The notes under the pieces: model-generated | Seen by the model: the letters and a program-made list of their open reading frames with translations, nothing else | The model's database searches: none | Told to the model about the DNA's origin: nothing | Shown here: positions 12,701 to 17,336 of the stretch, piece by piece | Numbering within the stretch: position 1 is the stretch's first letter | Layout: each line of letters opens with the position of its first letter | Position numbers and translations under genes: made by a program | Origin: Tardiphaga alba | Lineage (GTDB): Bacteria > Pseudomonadota > Alphaproteobacteria > Rhizobiales > Xanthobacteraceae | Assembly: GCF_018279705.1 (NCBI RefSeq) | Contig: NZ_CP036498.1 | Location: 3,241,001-3,305,000 of the forward strand | Length of the DNA stretch: 64,000 nucleotides | Direction of reading: 5' to 3'

Positions 12701-13093
12701 ACTCCAGTTCTGCGGCATATGCGGCAGCAGGCCACCGGCGCCGAGACCGTTCGGAACCGGTATTGACGCCTGGGCAGCGGCAGCAGCAGCGCGCGCTGCG
12801 GCCTGCACAGCCTGCATGTCCTGAACCGCCCGCGCCGCGCGCGTCAGCGAGTCCTGCGATTGCCGCGCGGCTGCCGCGGCCTGCCGAGCAGCCTGTGCGG
12901 CGGCATCAGACGCGATGTTCGGCGCCGAAACCACTCCCCCTGCGCTGCCACCGTTCAAGGATCGCGCTTGAACCGCCGGTGAGGCGGCGAACAGGGTCAG
13001 CACGCTGGCGCCTGCCAGGAATACAGCGTTCCGCATGGCGCGAAGCTTGGAACCGGTCACGATCGAGGACGAAGAGGCGGCACGGACGGACAT
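755..13093 (-). CDS. Giant TPS-type filamentous haemagglutinin exoprotein (adhesin 1)
   Basis: A 4112-residue predicted surface or secreted adhesin. In order: an N-terminal signal peptide (about 1-43, cleavage after AVQA); an Ala/Gln-rich helical stretch (about 45-115); a two-partner-secretion domain (about 125-390) with the hallmark NRNGIVFGGNSQVNVG near residue 210; then a long beta-helix-like Gly/Ala/Asp-rich body. Around 3670-3850 is the DUF3739-like block typical of this haemagglutinin family (LRGREMIAALF). A charged C-terminal tail follows a QPSVIIVEVLGYGGG motif. TPS exoproteins cross the outer membrane through a TpsB pore; no TpsB gene is in this window. Cysteines are rare and partly paired (CATGAC near 2006; a pair near 3028). 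The gene is last in the STN/sigma/FecR operon with a 172-base gap before it, so it may also have its own promoter. It is a paralogue of the protein at 26008-38501. The target and ligand are unknown. Confidence 0.85.
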   Translation of the reverse strand: MSVRAASSSSIVTGSKLRAMRNAVFLAGASVLTLFAASPAVQARSLNGGSAGGVVSAPNIASDAAAQAARQAAAAARQSQDSLTRAARAVQDMQAVQAAARAAAAAAQASIPVPNGLGAGGLLPHMPQNWSGANSPTQSIDAAGQTQVNIRQTTQQAILDWQSFNVGALTTLTFDQQGNSSWTALNRVSGAIAPSQILGNIKADGQVLVINRNGIVFGGNSQVNVGSLIASTADIDTDLFRTNGIFSTQVNNNYVPNFTAAGGKVVVQSGASIATNAPASVNSGGGFVLMIGSEVSNAGTISTPKGQTLLAAGDSFALRRGFSTTGNTISTTRGIEIAPQILNGSTSGRVDNSGLILAQQGDITLAGRTLNQSGVMIATTSVNTRGTIHLLNSANDSQGRITLGANALTAILPELDSSETALDGQRDALIKASPQADVDRAQATLGLFDNLSRMTDRQDQSRIEIVTGGKVTFQNKSQTMAQGGQISVSAKERIFVESGANIDVSGVRGVLLPMSANQVLVNVQGNELRDSPQNRDSGLLVNKDVWIDIRNLTLLADGTGGYSGYRYYTKGGLLEVGGYLANIKHTIGEWSAVGGTITLAANDVIAQQGARFDISGGSVSYDGGKIYSTKLIGSDGRIYSFDNAPADMKFVGIAGGFSRTHNIQGRVSDQLTEIWSSVFDRSTSWRYEDGYTAGRDAGRLNLSTPTAVMEADIIADVIKGERQTSTRAANVADGYKQVQDAVPLAGTLGLADYSRIGRWDLYDTDIRIGAIADIASNLSVDSLLAADRVNTVWFDANRLSGQRLGGLDLGTRGSITIDGSLTLANGGALDMTAASIDIKGNVTAHGGRVTSTNQFKSVRDGAATEELVNGAQPSLTLRAGATIDVSGLVGGVAADGSASALLGLLDGGTVDLQVTRDMVIERDALIDVSSGAALLVNGKIQGGKGGSVTLVAGQSINAGATAGSLRLDGELRGYGISGAGALTISTSSVLIAAAGSAVANGALLLTPDFFRRGFAKYDINGYGGVTVADGTHVEVIAPVYQVQDTSALAAGDRAALQVVQAPLYLDNPAKRTLTQRAGADLVLRSQLLEKGCDIVIGKNAVVSVDPGRSISLFGGGLSEIDVEGRLNAFGGNININIDGPLAYSPQNVSQHAHRRSIWIGDNAVLDVAARAAVGQGRYGSVQAGGTIAIGGGHDWEATGDGLTQDIAVVIRPGALLDASGTRAMLDVSGPNGHTPIEVASNGGTIVLKSAHSLYLDGTLRAQAGGASAAGGTLAIALETSIYSTSAAYQADNEVRVPREFVLSQVNRGSGLSADMKFGEADATLAYGVGRLGVDQITAGGFGNLSLLVDGILSFDGNVTLSLAQSIRLYGGAYALSEAAESNAQISLASSYVRLAAPTRIPGDFQILPTVTWRDGASARSSDATFRVQADHIDVRDRVGFGARGEVAMLNGPAVVMDRRGFDSVEMVSRGDLRLLGGLTGRGIGVGTELHTPGDLTITAAQIYPDTGVSAQIVAGYAPGRVLEIRRGRDGDIAAPYSLFGSLSLGAHTVRQGGVVRAPMGTLVLGTNVTNASVTSANLHLLPGSITSVSAAGLLMPYGGTADGQSYSVAGTTITPRALGASQISLSGDSVIGHSGAILDLSGGGELVGAGFVSGRGGSVDVIRTPLANANPGFDFSSAKNNVYAIVPTYAGSIAPTGLEASGPALGQQITLPSDVGGLKAGTYTLMPANYALLPGAFRIEIGAAHTGPNVTAAIETGSYVSNGYLGVANTSIRSALASRVIVTPSDAMRLHSSYNTMGYDAFVLADSARRGGTRGEILADAHNLVLAFGYSKQRADAPLLQFDGRALFAPAAGSVGYGGTVALTGFDVEILGKGQLPSAGFTGTSVHADELNAFGAPRLLIGGELDLTYAGTVATYSTNGWSTTVRSGAVLTGAEVVLISGRDGIVVEQGASINTLASGAAAYDSDDGIVFSTGNASVFAVSNGWINMLAPVSNGGQQPGTIRIGECATGACSGETTILARGTIAVGTDKAFTFADNVRYGAENLALSVSSVNLGSDAALAQAAANGQLPSGMSMNQNILASLLAGNKGAGIPAVKTLVLNARESVNMYGSVALDTLDVATGQSSIERLVLGTPAIYGYGSATDKAIISTGEFVWTGLSEQPSPVSGGSNIPNTPGAAIGSLLGSSMLDISAKRIVFGYGPNTQPAVPYSADRVALGFSTVNLHASENISANLKGSLSVYHQQGSYTPGSGYSYSGGDLNLFAPVLTGEAGSVNRITAGGDILFSSQGAAAPKRDALGAELALTGRNVTIDGNIALASGKLSVTADQLLSLSNNAQIDLSGRAVSFFEQTRYSNGGAIVLSSTSGDIVQAAGSSIDLSAVNNRAGTLQATALGTGAGRIDLAGRIIGSASGEYDAGGTFVPYDRAEVTLRAQTIVDFAGLNARLTDGEVFGARRFQIKQGDLTVGNEVKARTVEIVLDDGSLTVNGTIDASGAQVGTIRLMAMNDLVINGTLDAHGTRLRFDSYGKIIDAPNRAIVDLTTRQGTLTLAAGAVIDLRAGTDEAAGASAYRNDGVARGTLALNAPRLGGSGVAAGTRGDDGADDVAINVLGSPGIRGAKTIAVNAFRIYDDAPLAAAPDVTGHKPQDITQAYLDDLDDDNRAFIDRALANGTLRAKLSGLGAYHLRPGMEITSRVSADNPNGDLTIVGDLDLSNYRYGPDADVLNDVRRGYGEPGALAIRAKGNISIYGSVNDGFAPPPATPNDDGWYLVEWRDQFNQPFTPFGADVSIPIDGVVLDKGTVFPRGATLGYDVSTDAMTLPSGVILPIDVTLTANYTLPVGSVLRGNVYNVDGSIAHAAGKVIQQDIVITSGMKLGAGTALRSDASVGPLIWPKGFALPATITANATVAIPRGSVVPGGTAVELIDNKPIDLRPVVNGVPGRNWALAPMLGEGSTSWDMQFTAGADLGSADRRATMPGASGSIILADSHAMTNVVTIPASIVISYTWTSLATGNRVEGQPVPKNQEAQCRVRPTWCNKFETVSPETTQHTVLAPLFSVVRTGTGDLAMAAAGDFRMESLFGVYTAGARSVTLTDANGNDPFDLGRGLYNGFLLGTQENDTKYRAAADAAYQAWYPDHGGNLDIAVGGNFIGNILGGISSSNRSQLGTVGVGNWLWRQGTGSADRSADGMATAWWINFGTYVRNPFSNALTDPFIVGFTGLGTLGGGNLTIRAAGDAGIITEGTANLVNYPGSEGLVAAIGSTGRVDAAGNLTLTGGGDLTLQVVGTVNPNLKATQGGSLGNNQQYTELNGALINLRGLTSVMAGAVGTVDLAYGTRDHKDIRASDPFAAGRAISAAGLVLMPGDSAVYLNTPGDLVISGVSDPGRVPVINTQAFKAGGVSYTGDGESWFSLWTDRTAINLFSIGGNVTPGTIVGQRNTNYANTLQGDIRTTYPSILRATAASGSIYYGLAVAGDTKTSEQGIVLAPSSSGALEFLAANSLFGGGYTISMSGADTPIPTPFNPAFVGRGGSPVGVLLSNTSREGTLTSGGGFNSQASNSGGAALFAFGPNTLGSRDLHAGSQSPALFYAVGGDILGLESGEVLNFNATTGRSILTWYVGATSARIRAGRDIVGSGGLIVNNNATDVSIIQAGRDLTYANWQIGGPGTLEVTAGRNIYQGDAGSLTSVGPLIAGDKRPGASIVVMAGTGPEGPAWQALLRYLDPANQLPTGTPLDGSGKVAKTYEKDLTAWLQQRYGFVAKDDAEARDYFTGLAPEQQRVFLRQVYYAELTAGGREYNNPESPRYQSYLRGREMIAALFPATDDAGKPTAYLGDITMFDGSGIRTNFGGDIQMLAPGGQITLGVEGDQPPPSAGVMTQGEGNIQMYSDGSVLLGLSRIMTTFGGNILAWTATGDINAGRGAKTTVLFAPSRRVYDNYGNVALSPVAPSAGAGIASIPFPEKPPGDVDLIAPLGVIDAGEAGIRFAGNLNLAALQIVNAANISGQGTATGVPTVQAPSISGSLSSSNAAAATQQAAAPAQSANAQPSVIIVEVLGYGGGSGDGDEDNKRRRNEQRTELNEKKSDTVRVIGSGPITPEQMKSLTDEEKMELLAGERRRL

Positions 13094-13177
13094 GAATAAC
13101 CATTCCCAGAACTGACGTTAGAAGCTCGAGTCACCCCACGGTCATGCGTTGAGGCTCGAAAAAACGCTTTCATGGAG

Positions 13178-13207
13178 TCAGACGGAGGTGCCGCGCGCCG
13201 TGTGACA
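13178..13207 (-). promoter_or_regulatory. Candidate ECF-type promoter upstream of adhesin 1
   Basis: In the gap between fecR and adhesin 1, the minus strand carries TGTCACA followed 16 bases later by CGTCT, a spacing and a CGTC-type -10 element common among ECF sigma promoters. A similar pair (TGTGACA and CGTCT) lies upstream of adhesin 2. Its spacing differs by ten bases, so this is only suggestive. Proposed recognition by the linked sigma factor is inference. Confidence 0.25.
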
Positions 13208-13265
13208 GGGAGTGAAAGAAAAATTTAAGAAAGAGGCAGCGATCGCAAGCATGACAAGATCACGT

Positions 13266-14288
13266 TCAACTCAGCACGACGATCCCTGCGGGATAGCGCG
13301 TGACTGTCAGCTTGAACGTATTTTCCACTTGCGCGAGCGCCTGCTCCATCTGGTCGATGCGAAAGCGACCGCTGAGCAATCGCTGTCCTTGCGCAGCATT
13401 GCTCAGAATGATCCGACCGGATCTGTAGCGGTTCATCTCCTCCACCGCTTCGGACAGCGGCGTATTGCGAAATGTCACGATGCCGCGGCGCCATTCCGAC
13501 ACCGCGGCCGGATCGATCGCATCGATTTCGCCGACACGGAGGCCACCATAGGAGACCCGCTGCCTTGCATTGAGCTCTGCGACCTGCGTGCCGCTTTCGA
13601 CCCTCAGCCGGCCCTCCAGACATGTCACGACCGTTTGCGCGCCGGCGCCAAAGGTGCGCAGTTCGAATTGGCCGGCTTCGCTGACGATCTTGCCGTCTGC
13701 GGCAAACACTGCAAGCGCACGCGACGCACTGCCTGGCGCTTTGAAGGATGCTTCACCCGCGATCAGTTCGATGCGTTCCTCCGTGGCGGTTGCGGGACGA
13801 ACTGCAAGGCTTGTCTGGGTATTCAGCGCGATCTCGACATCGCCGGCAAAGGCGACCGTGCGCTGCTCACCGGTGCCGGTGCGGAAATCCGCCCGCATTT
13901 CGGAGACGGAGGGCCACAACCCAAGAGGCGGTCTTATGGCGCCGTAGATCGCCGCACCGCCGATCGAAGCAAAGGCGGCGCCTAGCATCACGCGCCGGGT
14001 CATCACCGCACGCTGCCGGCCATATTCCTGAAGCGGCGCCATGAAATTTGCGTCGGCGCCGTATTTGGCGCGGCCCACCACCGCCATCCGCTGCCAGATG
14101 CGCTCGGCCTCCTCATAGGCTGTCTGGTGATGCGGATCCTGCATGCGCCATCGCTGCGCGCTCGCGATCTCTTCCGCTGTCGCAGCCCCCGAAGCGAGCT
14201 TCTGAACCCAGCCAACTGCCTGCTGCTCGATCTGGCTCAGATTGGACCTGTGATGCTCGCTCATCTGTCGTGATACCGCTGACGCCAT
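13266..14288 (-). CDS. FecR-like anti-sigma/signal-transducing regulator 1
   Basis: A 340-residue inner-membrane regulator expected to bind and control the adjacent FecI-like sigma factor. The N-terminal ~90 residues form the cytoplasmic anti-sigma part (DUF4880-like, with QAVGWVQKLASG and WRMQDPHHQTAYEEAERIW). A single hydrophobic segment follows at about 95-115, preceded by TRR. Then come the periplasmic FecR domain (RTGTGEQRTVAFAGDVEIALNT region, LIAGEASF, VTCLEGRLRVES) and a C-terminal STN-interacting region ending AGIVVLS. It sits between sigma factor 1 (74-base gap) and adhesin 1. The ATG at 14288 has a weak ribosome-binding site; an in-frame ATG at 14264 is also possible. The RR before the membrane segment recalls Tat-type signals reported for other FecR proteins. 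Confidence 0.85.
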   Translation of the reverse strand: MASAVSRQMSEHHRSNLSQIEQQAVGWVQKLASGAATAEEIASAQRWRMQDPHHQTAYEEAERIWQRMAVVGRAKYGADANFMAPLQEYGRQRAVMTRRVMLGAAFASIGGAAIYGAIRPPLGLWPSVSEMRADFRTGTGEQRTVAFAGDVEIALNTQTSLAVRPATATEERIELIAGEASFKAPGSASRALAVFAADGKIVSEAGQFELRTFGAGAQTVVTCLEGRLRVESGTQVAELNARQRVSYGGLRVGEIDAIDPAAVSEWRRGIVTFRNTPLSEAVEEMNRYRSGRIILSNAAQGQRLLSGRFRIDQMEQALAQVENTFKLTVTRYPAGIVVLS

Positions 14289-14362
14289 GACCGAATATCG
14301 GGATGGCAGTTCTCCTGTGTTTCCATTAGCTCAGACGTTTATGCCGCGCCGAATGTGACATC

Positions 14363-14875
14363 TCAGCCCATCAATTCCTTGCAACGCGACAAACAATATT
14401 CGTGGGCACGGACCAACTCCCTGGCAACCGTCCGACGCGTGATCCGCATCTGTTTGGCGATGACGTCATGCGGGATATTTCCCACGCGCGCCGCAAGGAA
14501 GATCGCACGCTGTCGCGCCGGAAGCTCGGACACGATGGTCTCGAACGCATCGATCTCGGTCCTCGCAATCATCTCCTCTTCCGGCGTCGGCTTGTCATCC
14601 GGGATTTCCAGAGCCAGATCGAGCTCGACACTTCGCCGGTGCCGCTTTTCCTTCCGGTGCAAATCGATGGCCGCATTCAGCGCGGTGCGGAACAGATAAT
14701 TCTCCGGTCGCGCGATCTCCCTGTCCGTCCGCCCCGTGGCGAGGCGGATCCAGGCGTCGTGCATCGCCTCGTCGGCGAGATCGGCTGAACCAAGCCGCCG
14801 GGTCAACCGCTTTTTCAGATCGGTGTAATCCTCGCTGAACAGCCGGCGCATCACCGTTTTCGCCAGACCGCTCAT
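14363..14875 (-). CDS. FecI-like ECF sigma factor 1
   Basis: A 170-residue extracytoplasmic-function sigma factor, which directs RNA polymerase to a small regulon. Region 2 is seen in the first ~85 residues (LKKRLTRRLGSADLADEAMHDAW, then ENYLFRTALNAAIDLHRK). Region 4 is at about 115-165 (LPARQRAIFLAARVGNIPHD, HTH around IAKQMRITRRTVARELVRA). Its ATG overlaps the stop codon of the upstream STN-TonB_C gene by four bases (ATGA), so the two are translationally coupled, exactly as in the second copy of the module. The fecR gene follows on the same strand. Its most likely targets are this operon and adhesin 1, by inference from linkage. Confidence 0.87.
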   Translation of the reverse strand: MSGLAKTVMRRLFSEDYTDLKKRLTRRLGSADLADEAMHDAWIRLATGRTDREIARPENYLFRTALNAAIDLHRKEKRHRRSVELDLALEIPDDKPTPEEEMIARTEIDAFETIVSELPARQRAIFLAARVGNIPHDVIAKQMRITRRTVARELVRAHEYCLSRCKELMG

Positions 14876-15606
14876 CGCACGCCACCCTGCGCGCGACGAT
14901 GGGGCTCAGTGGCGTCACAATCGGATTTGGCGCCCGGTGATTGCGGCGTGAACAGCAGACGGATCGGCTGAACGAAGCCCGCCGGCGGCGGCTCCCGAAA
15001 GTGGATCCGACGCAGTGCGCTGTTGATGGCGTGGTCAGTCTCAGGCTGTCCAACACTCCCAAGCTTGAGAAAATCCTGCACCGTGCCGTCCGGCGCAATC
15101 CAAAACACCGTGACGAGGCGATATTGGCCCGGCCTCGCATGAGGAATCCGGCAAAGCGTCTCCAAAACATCCTGTTGCACAAGCGCATAATAGCGCCGAT
15201 CCGGGCGATCCTGCCCTGATCGTCGCTCCGGAATTGGTTCCAGTACGTATGTCTCTTCGGCAACGAAACGCGCTGTCAGACCTGTTCCGACGAGCATCTG
15301 AGCCAATGCCGCCTCTGGCGTCGCGCGCCCCTCGACGCCGCCCGAGAACCGGCCGTCCACGACCCCGCCTTCGTACAGCGCCTCTTTGCCAGTCACATCG
15401 CCATAGCGAATGAGCGCCGAACCAAGCGGTTGCGCGGCAATCGAGAAATGAAACATCGGCTCTGCGGCCACGCAGGTCGTTATGGCGGCGTGCGCGAGCA
15501 GGAGGGCGCCGTAGATGCCGCCCGAGATCGACGCGCCCCTGCGCTTCGCCCCATTCCGCTTCAAGTCTGGAAATGGCTTACTGGCGATGTCGGCTCGCTG
15601 AGGCAT
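14872..15606 (-). CDS. Exported STN-TonB_C fusion protein 1
   Basis: About 244 residues. After a positively charged start and one hydrophobic export/anchor segment (about 27-48, GGIYGALLLAHAAITTCVAA) comes an STN domain (secretin/TonB short N-terminal domain; FHFSIAAQPLGSALIRYGDVT, EGRATPEAALAQMLVGTGL, ETYVLEPI) at about 52-125. The C-terminal half resembles the TonB C-terminal fold: FWIAPDGTVQDFLKLGSVG followed by AINSALRRIHFREPPPAGF. STN domains normally form the signalling plug extension of TonB-dependent receptors and contact FecR. Here there is no receptor barrel, so this small periplasmic protein may carry the signal instead. It is the first gene of the module and overlaps the sigma gene by four bases. 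ATG at 15606 is preferred; a GTG two codons upstream (15612) is possible. Confidence 0.72.
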   Translation of the reverse strand: MPQRADIASKPFPDLKRNGAKRRGASISGGIYGALLLAHAAITTCVAAEPMFHFSIAAQPLGSALIRYGDVTGKEALYEGGVVDGRFSGGVEGRATPEAALAQMLVGTGLTARFVAEETYVLEPIPERRSGQDRPDRRYYALVQQDVLETLCRIPHARPGQYRLVTVFWIAPDGTVQDFLKLGSVGQPETDHAINSALRRIHFREPPPAGFVQPIRLLFTPQSPGAKSDCDATEPHRRAQGGVR

Positions 15607-16162
15607 TCTCACTGCTCAACCGGCGAGGAGCAGCTCAGGATCTGCGCCGATAAGTCTCTGCGACGGCTCCGGTCACGCCGCCAACAAACGCGGCGGAAAC
15701 TAGGCGCGCCTCATTGCAGATTTACGACAAGCGGGAGACTGTGGGCGGGCGCGACCATCACGTCGCTGTCCCTTTGGCCGTCTGGCCGTTCGGATGGCAT
15801 CAGGGTAGAAGCAGTACAGCGCGATTAGGCCTGTTTTAAAAATGGCAGGTCAAGGGCTGGTAGGTGATCGGCTGAAGCCGATGTCCGCCATGCGCCCCAA
15901 TACCAGCCATCGCCTCATTCCAGGTGTCTGACCGAAGATGATGTTGAGTTATTTCAAAATCTTACGGAGGTGCCACGAGAGTAAACAATCGGATTGCTTC
16001 AGCGGAAATGTTCAAAACGCTCGGCGATTCTGAACGATAGGAATCCATCGCCTGCCAACGGACCAATGCCGCATCCTTGGCTTTTAAGGCGTTATTTTGA
16101 GACAGACTCTTAGGGGAATAATTCGGTACTCGATGCAACTCTTGCGACGCTGATTATAGCAT
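15607..16162. other. Intergenic region between two minus-strand operons
   Basis: About 555 bases separating the end of the M20 hydrolase operon from the start of the STN/sigma/FecR operon. I see no gene with coding character. The stretch close to 15600-15760 should hold the promoter of the STN gene. A short hairpin (ATCGGCTGAAGCCGAT, 15869-15884) is present. The AT-richer part near 16090-16150 shows no clear terminator for a convergent transcript. Confidence 0.4.
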
Positions 16163-17299
16163 TCACTTTGCTACCGCCTCTGCCAGAGCAACCCAATAGT
16201 CGATTCCGAAAGGGAGAGCGTCGTCGTTGAAGTCGAAGTTTGGATTGTGAAGGATGCGATCGCGCTCCATCGTACCGTTTCCGATCCACAAGTAGCATCC
16301 GGGCACTTCCTGCAGCATGAAGGCGAAATCCTCGGCGCCCATGGTGGCGGGAATTTCCTTTTTCACCCGATCCGTGCCGACTAGTCTCTGCACGACCTCG
16401 CCGCAGGCTGCAGTCCATTCCGGCGTGTTGACTAAGACAGGATAACGCCGGTCATAAATGATATTGGCAACGCATCCCAAACCGCCGCAGATGCTGCTCA
16501 CGACCGACCGCAGCCGGGCCTCGATGAGGTCGCGCACGCCTTGATCGAGCGCACGCGTGGTTCCGCGCAGCACCGCGCTGTCTGGAATAACGTTCCATGA
16601 CGCGCCGCCTTTCATCTCGGTGATGCTGACCACGGCCGCATCGAGCGGATCGACGGAGCGGCTGACGATGCTCTGGACGGCTGAAATGATCTGGCCAGCC
16701 GCAACGATGGGATCCGCGCCCAAATGCGGGCGGGCCGCATGGGTGCCCTTTCCTTCGATTGTGATCTCGAAGACATCGAAGGATGCCATCGAAGGCCCGC
16801 TACGCAGCGCAAAACTGCCGATGTCCAGGCCGGGTCGCGTATGCATTCCGAAAACGGCATCGGCGGGAAAGCGCTTGAACAACCCATCCTCGATCATCCG
16901 CTTGCCACCGCCTTCGTTCTCTTCGGCTGGCTGGAAGACGAACTGGATCGTACCGGACAGGTCGCGCTGCGCGAGATGACGGGCGGCGCCGAGCAGCATG
17001 GCCGTGTGGCCGTCATGACCGCAGGCATGCATCTTGCCGCGGATGCGAGATGCATGCGCGAAGCGATTGGCTTCCTGGATATCGAGTGCATCCATATCAG
17101 CACGAAACGACACGGTCCGGCCGCCGCCGGTGCCGCGTTTGACGCCGACGACACCAGTGCCGCCGATGCCTTCGGTCACCTCGAGGCCAAAGCTGCGCAG
17201 CTTCTCGGCGACGAAACGGCTCGTCTCAAACTCCTCGAAAGCGGTTTCGGGATGGGCGTGCAGGTGATGCCGCCATGCTCTGACGTCTGACAGATCCAC
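16163..17299 (-). CDS. M20-family amidohydrolase (hippurate hydrolase/aminoacylase type)
   Basis: A 378-residue metal-dependent amidohydrolase that probably cleaves an N-acyl amino acid or related amide in the cytoplasm. Family signatures: RRHLHAHPE-like start (WRHHLHAHPETAFEEFET), the metal-binding block KMHACGHDGHTAML (about 88-101), catalytic glutamates in QPAEENEGGG, GTHAARPHLGADPI in the dimerisation domain, and a C-terminal ATMGAEDFAFM. The GTG at 17299 is supported by an AAAGGA ribosome-binding site seven bases upstream. It is the last gene of the minus-strand operon, 37 bases after the acyl-CoA ligase. An amide-bond hydrolase with a CoA ligase suggests release and activation of a carboxylic acid from an imported conjugate. 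The exact substrate is unknown. Confidence 0.85.
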   Translation of the reverse strand: MDLSDVRAWRHHLHAHPETAFEEFETSRFVAEKLRSFGLEVTEGIGGTGVVGVKRGTGGGRTVSFRADMDALDIQEANRFAHASRIRGKMHACGHDGHTAMLLGAARHLAQRDLSGTIQFVFQPAEENEGGGKRMIEDGLFKRFPADAVFGMHTRPGLDIGSFALRSGPSMASFDVFEITIEGKGTHAARPHLGADPIVAAGQIISAVQSIVSRSVDPLDAAVVSITEMKGGASWNVIPDSAVLRGTTRALDQGVRDLIEARLRSVVSSICGGLGCVANIIYDRRYPVLVNTPEWTAACGEVVQRLVGTDRVKKEIPATMGAEDFAFMLQEVPGCYLWIGNGTMERDRILHNPNFDFNDDALPFGIDYWVALAEAVAK

Positions 17300-17336
17300 C
17301 AGCGTTCCTTTCTATTGCAGAGATTCCAAGGCGCGA

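Noticed and set aside
10559..12766. 735-codon plus-strand open frame opposite adhesin 1, with several other long ones (2743-992, 6365-7462)
   Set aside because: Arg/Asp/Ala-rich composition with no domain pattern, antisense to a clear adhesin in GC-rich DNA.
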